This document shows, piece by piece, positions 57,369-62,880 of a stretch of 62,880 bases of DNA. A program made the position numbers and the translations under genes. The DNA comes from Pseudorhodoplanes sp. (GTDB taxonomy: Bacteria; Pseudomonadota; Alphaproteobacteria; Rhizobiales; Xanthobacteraceae), in contig JABARS010000031.1 of assembly GCA_019187085.1 (NCBI GenBank), positions 1-62,880 on the forward strand, in the 5' to 3' direction. The notes below the pieces were generated by a model. It was not told where the DNA came from and did no database searches. It saw only the letters and a program-made list of their open reading frames with translations. The first letter of the stretch is position 1. Every line of letters starts with the position of its first letter.

Positions 57369-57854
57369 TCAGCCTTTTTCGCGCATCAGCCGCCCGCGCT
57401 CGCGCGTCCAGCTTCGCTTCTTCTCGGTTTCGCGTTTGTCGTGCAGCTTCTTGCCGCGCGCCAGCGCGATTTCCACCTTGGCACGACCGCGCTCGTTGAA
57501 ATAGAGCCGCAGCGGCACGAGCGTCATGCCTTCGCGCTCGACCGCGCCGATCAGCTTGTTGATCTGCCGCTTATGCAACAGCAGCTTGCGCGGCCGTTTC
57601 GGTGCATGGTTGAAGCGGCCGGCCTGCACATATTCGGGGATGTTCGAATTGATCAGCCAGATTTCGCCATCGCGCGCGTCGGCGTAGGACTCGCCGATGG
57701 TCGCACGTCCCGACCGCAGCGACTTGACCTCGCTGCCGGTCAGCGCGATGCCCGCCTCGAAAACCTCGCCGATGGCATAATTGAATCGCGCCTTGCGATT
57801 GTCCGCGACGATCTTTCGTGGACGGATATCCTTGGCTGCCGGTTGTGCCGCCAT
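57369..57854 (-). CDS. smpB: SsrA-binding protein SmpB
   Basis: A 161-residue tmRNA-binding protein of ribosome rescue. The core [33 protein letters not shown] segment ([20 protein letters not shown]) and [28 protein letters not shown] are typical, and the basic C-terminal tail [17 protein letters not shown] is present. It is 30 bp downstream of dapA on the same strand. The ssrA gene itself is not seen here. Confidence 0.97.
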   Translation of the reverse strand: MAAQPAAKDIRPRKIVADNRKARFNYAIGEVFEAGIALTGSEVKSLRSGRATIGESYADARDGEIWLINSNIPEYVQAGRFNHAPKRPRKLLLHKRQINKLIGAVEREGMTLVPLRLYFNERGRAKVEIALARGKKLHDKRETEKKRSWTRERGRLMREKG

Positions 57855-57884
57855 GACCTCAACGCATGAAAACGCGGCCGGCGG

Positions 57885-58775
57885 CTAGTTCAGCAGGCCG
57901 GCGTGGACCATCGCCTTCTTGATGACGGCCTTGGTCGGGGCAGTGACTGGCAACAGCGGCAGGCGGACCTCTTCATTGCCGCGGCCGAGCAGCGACAGGC
58001 CGCACTTGGCGCCCGCCAGCCCCGGTTCGACGAAGATCGCCGCATGCAGCGGCACGAGGCGATCCTGGATCCGTAGCGCTTCCTTGTAGTCGCTCGCCAG
58101 GCTCGCGTCCTGGAGTTGCGCGCACAGCGCCGGCGCAACATTGGAGACGACCGAGATGCAGCCCTGGCCGCCGGCGGCGTTGAAGGCGAGCGCGGTCATG
58201 TCCTCGCCCGATAGCTGGATGAAATCCGGCCCCATCGCCTCGCGCTGCGTCGAGACGCGCGCGAGATTGCCGGTCGCGTCCTTGACGCCGGCAATGTTCT
58301 TCAGCTCGAACAGGCGCTTCATCGTGTCGACCGACATATCGACCACCGAGCGCGGGGGAATATTGTAGATGATGATCGGAATGCCGATCGCGTCGTTCAC
58401 CGCCTTGAAGTGCGCGTACAGGCCTTCCTGGGTCGGCTTGTTGTAATAGGGCGTGACCACCAGCACGGCGTCGGCGCCGGCCTTCTCGGCGTGCCTTGCG
58501 AGCGAGACCGCCTCGCTCGTGGCGTTCGAGCCGGCGCCCGCGATCACCGGAACGCGGCCCTTGGCCTGGTCGATGCACCACTCGACCACCTTGCGGTGCT
58601 CCTCGTGCGACAGCGTCGGGCTTTCGCCCGTCGTGCCGACCGGGACGAGGCCGTCAGTGCCCTCGGCGATCTGCCACTCGACATGCTCGCGGAACGCCTC
58701 CTCATCGAGCATCCCGTTCCTGAAGGGCGTTACGAGCGCGGTGAACGAGCCGCGGAAGCGCGTGACGGAAGCCAT
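57885..58775 (-). CDS. dapA: 4-hydroxy-tetrahydrodipicolinate synthase
   Basis: A 296-residue class I aldolase of lysine and diaminopimelate synthesis. The GTTGES motif is intact ([11 protein letters not shown]), the Tyr is in [14 protein letters not shown] and the Schiff-base Lys in [11 protein letters not shown]. This is the housekeeping enzyme, in contrast to the divergent DapA-like protein at 12749. SmpB follows, and a lytic transglycosylase gene diverges upstream. Confidence 0.97.
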   Translation of the reverse strand: MASVTRFRGSFTALVTPFRNGMLDEEAFREHVEWQIAEGTDGLVPVGTTGESPTLSHEEHRKVVEWCIDQAKGRVPVIAGAGSNATSEAVSLARHAEKAGADAVLVVTPYYNKPTQEGLYAHFKAVNDAIGIPIIIYNIPPRSVVDMSVDTMKRLFELKNIAGVKDATGNLARVSTQREAMGPDFIQLSGEDMTALAFNAAGGQGCISVVSNVAPALCAQLQDASLASDYKEALRIQDRLVPLHAAIFVEPGLAGAKCGLSLLGRGNEEVRLPLLPVTAPTKAVIKKAMVHAGLLN

Positions 58776-58870
58776 TTTGGAAATCCCGGTCCTGGGCGTG
58801 ATCGAACGCCGCGTGATCGCGTGTCGTGAATGGGCCGAAAATACCCGGTCGCTGCGGGGGATGAAAGTGA

Positions 58871-61348
58871 ATGTTCGTGCGACGAATGATCAAGGCCGCT
58901 GATCGGACGGCGCAGGCCCGCATTCCCGCCTTTTTTCGGCGCCAGATTGTGGCCATCGGATTCCGGCGGCCGCGTCGCCGCCCCCGCGGCTTGTTAGTAG
59001 TTCGTCAACCCAATCAATCCAATAGCGGGCAGGCGCCCGAATCGGGTCCCATCGCGCGCGGCGCGCGCAACGAGACGGGCAGGACGTTGGCTTTGGCAAT
59101 CGCATTCGGATACCGCAGGACCGCGCCTGGCTTTGGGATCGTTCTTGCGATCCTCCTTGGGGTTATCCTTGGCATCGCCATTGCGCTCGCACCCGGCACG
59201 CCCGTGAACGCCGCCCCTCGCACCGCCAGGGCGGTTCCGCTGCCAAAACCGAGACCTTATACGGCCGTAATCGCACCGGCCGTCACCGCCACGCTGCCGA
59301 GCACGGAAGCCACTCCGGCAGCGCCGAAACCCGCGGCACTGCCCAAGCCCGCAGCCCAGCCTACGGCCAAGCCGGCCGCCCCGCCGCCCACGCAGGCCAG
59401 GCCTGCGGCTCCGCCGCCAGCCGCTCCGGCCGCGAGCGCCGCCGACCTCCAGCTTGCCAAGAAAGCCTTCGAGGCCGTCCGCAATGGTCGGCTCGGCAAT
59501 GCGGCGGAATCGGGAAAGGCAATCTCCGATCCGCTCGCCCGCAAGCTCGTAGAATGGGCGATCCTGCGCGCTGAGGATGACGACTTCAGCTTCGAGCGCT
59601 ACCGCGCATTCATCGCTTCGAACCCGCACTGGCCGCACACGACAATGTTCCGCCGCAAGGCCGAGGCCGCGCTCTGGCAGCAGCCGGCATCCGACCCCGC
59701 AACCGTGCGCGCGTTTTTCGCACATGCCCGCCCGCTCTCGGCCAAGGGCCGTCTTGCCTACGCGCGCGCGCTGCTCGCGCTCGGCGACCGCGCCGCCGCC
59801 CTCCAGGTCGCGCGCGAAACCTGGCGCAACGACGCCATGACCGCCGACCTCGAACGTCAAGCGCTCGACCTGGTCGCCCCCCTGCTCACGTCCGCCGATC
59901 ACAAGGCGCGCATGGACCGCCGCTTCTATGCCGAGGACGACGACGCGGGCCTGCGCGCGGCACAGCGGCTCGGCGGCGTGCAGGTCGCCATCGCCAAAGC
60001 GCGCCAGGCCGTGATCAACAAGGCGCGCAACGCCGAAGGCCTGCTCGACGCCGTCCCGCAAGCGGCGCGCAAAGACGCCGGCTATGTCTTCAGCCGCATC
60101 CAGTGGCTGCGCCGCAACGACAAGGTCGCCGAAGCCGCGCAATGGATGCTCGCGGCGCCGACCAACGCATCAGCCATCATCGATCCCGACGAATGGTGGA
60201 CCGAGCGCCGCCTGCTCGCGCGCAAGCTGCTCGATGTCGGCGACACCAGGACCGCCTACCGGGTCGCGCGCGAGGCGGTCGAGCCGGAAAAGGAGAACGC
60301 CAAGATCGAGGCTCATTTCACCGCCGGCTGGATCGCGCTGCGCTTCCTGAAAGACCCGGCGGCAGCCTCGGCGCATTTCGCCCGCATCGTCCACAACGAC
60401 CATCACCCGACGTCGCTCGCCCGCGGCCATTACTGGCTCGGACGCAGCGCCGAAGCAGCAAGCCGCCATGACGAGGCGCGCGCGCATTATCAGCGCGGCG
60501 CGCGTTATGCCGCCGCCTATTACGGGCAGCTTGCGCGCGCGCGTCTGGGCATGAGCGAACTCGCATTGCCGCCCGCCCCGCAGCCCTCGCCCGCAGCGCG
60601 CACCCATGCCGGCCGCAGCGAGATCGTGCGCGCCGCCGAAATCCTCTACGCCATCGACGAAGGCGACTTTGTCGTGTCGATGGCCGCCGATCTGTCCGAC
60701 CGCGCCGACGCCGACACGCTCGCCATGCTCGCCGACCTCGCTACCCGCCGGCAGGACGCCCGCACGCTGCTGCAGGTCGGCAAGGGTGCGCTTGCCCGCG
60801 GCCTGCCCTTCGAGGTGCATGCGTTCCCGACCGTCGGCCTGCCGCGCTACAAGCCGGCCGGCCAGCAGGTCGATCCGGCCGTCGCCTACGCGATCTCGCG
60901 CCAGGAGAGCGCCTTCAACCCGCGTGCGGTATCGAGCGCGAAAGCCTACGGGCTGATGCAGGTCACGGCCGGGACCGGCAAGCTGATCGCCAAGCGCATC
61001 GGCGTGCCGTTCAGCGCAAAGCGCCTGCTCGACGATCCCGCCTACAATGTGCAGCTCGGCGCGGCCGAGCTCGGCGATGTGCTCGAGACTTATCGCGGCT
61101 CCTACATTCTGTCGTTCGTCGCCTACAATGCCGGTCGCCGCCGGGTCAGCGAATGGATCGAGCGCTTCGGCGATCCGCGCGATCCCGCCGTCGATCCGAT
61201 CGACTGGGTGGAGCGCATCCCGTTCTCCGAGACGCGCAACTATGTGCAGCGCGTCCTTGAAAACATGCAGGTCTACCGGCTTCTGTTCGGCTCCTCGCGC
61301 AAGCTCCTGATCGAGGCCGACCTGCGGCGCGGCACGGTCGCGCAATAA
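58871..61348 (+). CDS. Lytic murein transglycosylase (Slt70-like)
   Basis: An up to 825-residue periplasmic enzyme cleaving peptidoglycan glycan strands. A hydrophobic helix ([19 protein letters not shown] near residue 90) acts as signal or anchor, followed by an Ala/Pro-rich linker (about residues 130-190), an alpha-helical superhelical domain and a C-terminal SLT domain with the catalytic Glu in [24 protein letters not shown]. The N-terminal part before the helix is Arg-rich and unconserved-looking; the true start may be a TTG at 59089. Divergent from dapA. Confidence 0.88.
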   Translation: MFVRRMIKAADRTAQARIPAFFRRQIVAIGFRRPRRRPRGLLVVRQPNQSNSGQAPESGPIARGARNETGRTLALAIAFGYRRTAPGFGIVLAILLGVILGIAIALAPGTPVNAAPRTARAVPLPKPRPYTAVIAPAVTATLPSTEATPAAPKPAALPKPAAQPTAKPAAPPPTQARPAAPPPAAPAASAADLQLAKKAFEAVRNGRLGNAAESGKAISDPLARKLVEWAILRAEDDDFSFERYRAFIASNPHWPHTTMFRRKAEAALWQQPASDPATVRAFFAHARPLSAKGRLAYARALLALGDRAAALQVARETWRNDAMTADLERQALDLVAPLLTSADHKARMDRRFYAEDDDAGLRAAQRLGGVQVAIAKARQAVINKARNAEGLLDAVPQAARKDAGYVFSRIQWLRRNDKVAEAAQWMLAAPTNASAIIDPDEWWTERRLLARKLLDVGDTRTAYRVAREAVEPEKENAKIEAHFTAGWIALRFLKDPAAASAHFARIVHNDHHPTSLARGHYWLGRSAEAASRHDEARAHYQRGARYAAAYYGQLARARLGMSELALPPAPQPSPAARTHAGRSEIVRAAEILYAIDEGDFVVSMAADLSDRADADTLAMLADLATRRQDARTLLQVGKGALARGLPFEVHAFPTVGLPRYKPAGQQVDPAVAYAISRQESAFNPRAVSSAKAYGLMQVTAGTGKLIAKRIGVPFSAKRLLDDPAYNVQLGAAELGDVLETYRGSYILSFVAYNAGRRRVSEWIERFGDPRDPAVDPIDWVERIPFSETRNYVQRVLENMQVYRLLFGSSRKLLIEADLRRGTVAQ

Positions 61349-61454
61349 ACGCCGTCAAGCGCCCCATCATGGCGCACGCTCCGATCCGTACGATATAGTG
61401 GCGGCCACGCGAGGCGCCCTTGCCGCTGTGCGCCGCGAGCCGGTCGGACAAACG

Positions 61455-62348
61455 ATGACGCAGATCGACGGACCCGAGAGCCTGTTCGTCACCGTGGCCG
61501 ACGGCATCCGCATTCATGCCGCGCTTTACGGCCCGCGCGACCCGGAGCAGCCGCCGGTCGTATGCCTGCCGGGCCTTGCCCGCACCGACAGCGATTTCTC
61601 CGCGCTTGCCGCAACGCTCGCCGCGCGCGGCCGGCGCGTGATCGCAATCGACTCGCGTGGACGCGGTCGCTCCGATCGCGACGCCAACCCGGGCCATTAC
61701 AATCCGACGGTGGAGATGCTCGATGTCCTCGCGGTGCTGACCGCGCTGGCGGCGGAGCCTGCCGTCATTGTCGGCACCTCGCGCGGCGGGATTCTGGCGA
61801 TGCTGATGGCGGCGGCGCGGCCTTCCGCCATCGCCGGCGCGGTGCTCAACGATATCGGCCCCGTCATCGAGCGCGACGGGCTGCTGCGGATCAAGGGTTA
61901 TGTCGGCAAGCTGCCGGCCCCGAAGGATCACGACGCCGGAGCCGCCATCTTGCGCGGCGCGTTCGGCGCGCATTTTCCCCGCCTTTCGGATGCGGACTGG
62001 CACGCCTGGTCGCAGCGCAACTGGGTTGCGGAAGACGGCGGGCGACTCGTCGCCGCCTACGATCCGGCGATCGCGCAGACGCTCGCGGCGGTCGGGCCCG
62101 ATACGCCCCTGCTACCGCTCTGGGACCAGTTCGGCGCGCTCGCGACCGTGCCGGTGATGATTATCAGGGGTGCCCTGTCCGACATCCTGTCGGCGCAGAC
62201 CGTGTCGGCCATGAAGGTCGCAAAACCCGACCTCGAGATTCTCGAAGTTGCGGACCAGGGCCACGCGCCGCTGCTCGACGACGCCGAAACGATGGATGCG
62301 ATTGCAGGCTTCGTGGCGCGCTGTCGCCACGCTCCGGGACGCGCCTAG
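61455..62348 (+). CDS. Alpha/beta hydrolase
   Basis: A 297-residue alpha/beta-hydrolase fold protein. The nucleophile Ser lies in IVGTSRGGILAM near residue 110, an Asp partner is plausible in IRGALSDILSA, and His in DQGHAPLLDD near residue 270. The oxyanion segment is VVCLPGLARTDSDF. The ATG at 61455 (MTQIDGPESL) is preferred; a GTG at 61398 adds 19 residues. It overlaps the convergent XRE gene by four bases. Substrate unknown. Confidence 0.87.
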   Translation: MTQIDGPESLFVTVADGIRIHAALYGPRDPEQPPVVCLPGLARTDSDFSALAATLAARGRRVIAIDSRGRGRSDRDANPGHYNPTVEMLDVLAVLTALAAEPAVIVGTSRGGILAMLMAAARPSAIAGAVLNDIGPVIERDGLLRIKGYVGKLPAPKDHDAGAAILRGAFGAHFPRLSDADWHAWSQRNWVAEDGGRLVAAYDPAIAQTLAAVGPDTPLLPLWDQFGALATVPVMIIRGALSDILSAQTVSAMKVAKPDLEILEVADQGHAPLLDDAETMDAIAGFVARCRHAPGRA

Positions 62349-62659
62349 CGGCGCAGGGCCGTGCCCTCGACGACGAGGCGGAAGCCGCCGTCCGGCAGGT
62401 CCTCGAAGCCGATCCCCTGATCGCGCCAGAAGCGCTGGATAGTCACGACCGTCCGCAGGCGCGGCTCGACGCTGCCCTGCTCGATGCGATGAACCGATTT
62501 CTGGGTCAGACCAACACGTTCGGCCAGTTCGTCCTGGCTCAATCCGATGACTGCACGGGCGACGCGGACCTTGGCCCCGAACGATATGCGCTCCGCCCGC
62601 AGAGAGCCGGAAGAAGAAAATCCGGGTTTGGCGGTATCGAGCAAAATAGCTTCGGCCAT
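62345..62659 (-). CDS. XRE-family helix-turn-helix regulator
   Basis: A 104-residue protein with one Cro/C1-type helix-turn-helix: VRVARAVIGLSQDELAERVGLTQKSVHRIEQGSVEPR. The N-terminus (MAEAILLDTAKPGFSSS) and a short C-terminal beta-rich part are not recognised. Similar one-domain regulators are common near outer-membrane genes; target unknown. It lies downstream of the outer-membrane protein gene, beyond a terminator. Confidence 0.85.
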   Translation of the reverse strand: MAEAILLDTAKPGFSSSGSLRAERISFGAKVRVARAVIGLSQDELAERVGLTQKSVHRIEQGSVEPRLRTVVTIQRFWRDQGIGFEDLPDGGFRLVVEGTALRR

Positions 62660-62689
62660 GGTTCTGTCCCGCGGTCTCTGAAGGCAAAG

Positions 62690-62716
62690 AACCCCCGGCG
62701 GTGGCCGCCGGGGGTT
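62690..62716 (-). terminator. Rho-independent terminator of the outer-membrane protein gene
   Basis: A perfect 12-bp stem (AACCCCCGGCGG/CCGCCGGGGGTT) with a TGG loop, followed on the minus strand by CTTTGCCTTC. It lies 27 bp past the stop of the gene at the window edge and blocks read-through into the XRE gene. Confidence 0.8.
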
Positions 62717-62743
62717 CCGATTGTCAGGTCGAGATCAAACCGA

Positions 62744-62880
62744 TCACGGCCAGAAGTTGCGCTGGATGCGCAGGATGCCCGACCACACGTGCGTGTCGTT
62801 CACGATGAGCGTGGTCGGCAGACCGGCAGTAGTAGCGCCGTACTGGGCACCCTTCAGAGCGGAATCGACTTCCGAGTAGA
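62744..62880 (-). CDS. Probable outer-membrane beta-barrel protein, C-terminal end only
   Basis: The last 44 codons read into the window, ending in a TGA at 62744-62746. The tail includes ATTAGLPTTLIVNDTHVW and closes SGILRIQRNFWP. Alternating polar and hydrophobic residues with an aromatic close to the end resemble a final beta strand of a porin or other barrel. The class of barrel cannot be settled from this fragment. A strong terminator follows. Confidence 0.5.
   Translation of the reverse strand, partial: YSEVDSALKGAQYGATTAGLPTTLIVNDTHVWSGILRIQRNFWP

Overview
This window is GC-rich, densely coded chromosomal DNA of an alphaproteobacterium, most likely order Hyphomicrobiales (Rhizobiales). 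The evidence is the conserved block rpoZ-rsh-pdxJ-acpS-lepB-rnc-era-recO-parC, an LdtR-type MarR regulator near an L,D-transpeptidase, a Cbp3-type ubiquinol-cytochrome c chaperone, merR-ihfA-fabH-plsX-yceD, and two copies of a short palindromic repeat of a kind common in this order. The genus cannot be fixed from the sequence alone. I see no transposase, prophage or CRISPR array.

Layout. 1-7.6 kb: an exopolysaccharide cluster, with the tail of an export protein, two GT4 and one GT2 glycosyltransferases, a WcaJ-type initiating phosphotransferase, an O-antigen ligase/polymerase-like protein and a Wzx-like flippase. 7.65 kb: tRNA-Pro(GGG). 7.8-17.1 kb: an accessory metabolic island with a MetE-like enzyme, an SDR-like protein lacking the catalytic Lys, a double GNAT, an NMT1-type ABC importer, a TetR regulator, a DapA-family lyase/aldolase and a CrtI-like flavoprotein. 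A 16-bp palindrome (GTAACC-N4-GGTTAC or a close variant) recurs at its three control regions, so I read it as one TetR regulon for an unidentified substrate. This is the best candidate for an undescribed system.

17.1-24.4 kb: housekeeping genes (merR-like, ihfA, fabH, plsX, yceD, cbp3-like, bamE, H+-pyrophosphatase). 24.6-31.7 kb: an MFS protein and the glyA-nrdR-ribD-ribE-ribH-nusB-thiL operon. 31.8-35.5 kb: a small conserved protein, L,D-transpeptidase, diguanylate cyclase and LdtR. 35.5-39.2 kb: a valine-catabolic operon (acyl-CoA dehydrogenase, 3-hydroxyisobutyryl-CoA hydrolase, small membrane protein, 3-hydroxyisobutyrate dehydrogenase). 39.2-46.9 kb: hemB, threonine ammonia-lyase, RDD protein, bpt, mntH, parC.

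47.1-55.1 kb: a small secreted Cys/Arg/aromatic-rich protein, then recO-era-rnc-lepB, acpS-pdxJ, rsh and rpoZ, all on the minus strand. 55.1-62.9 kb: a NYN-domain protein, family 5 uracil-DNA glycosylase, VOC protein, smpB, dapA, lytic transglycosylase, alpha/beta hydrolase, XRE regulator and the C-terminal end of a probable outer-membrane protein running off the edge.

Long ORFs antisense to many of these genes are GC-driven shadows and were left out. Starts were chosen by family alignment from memory, ribosome binding sites and operon overlaps.
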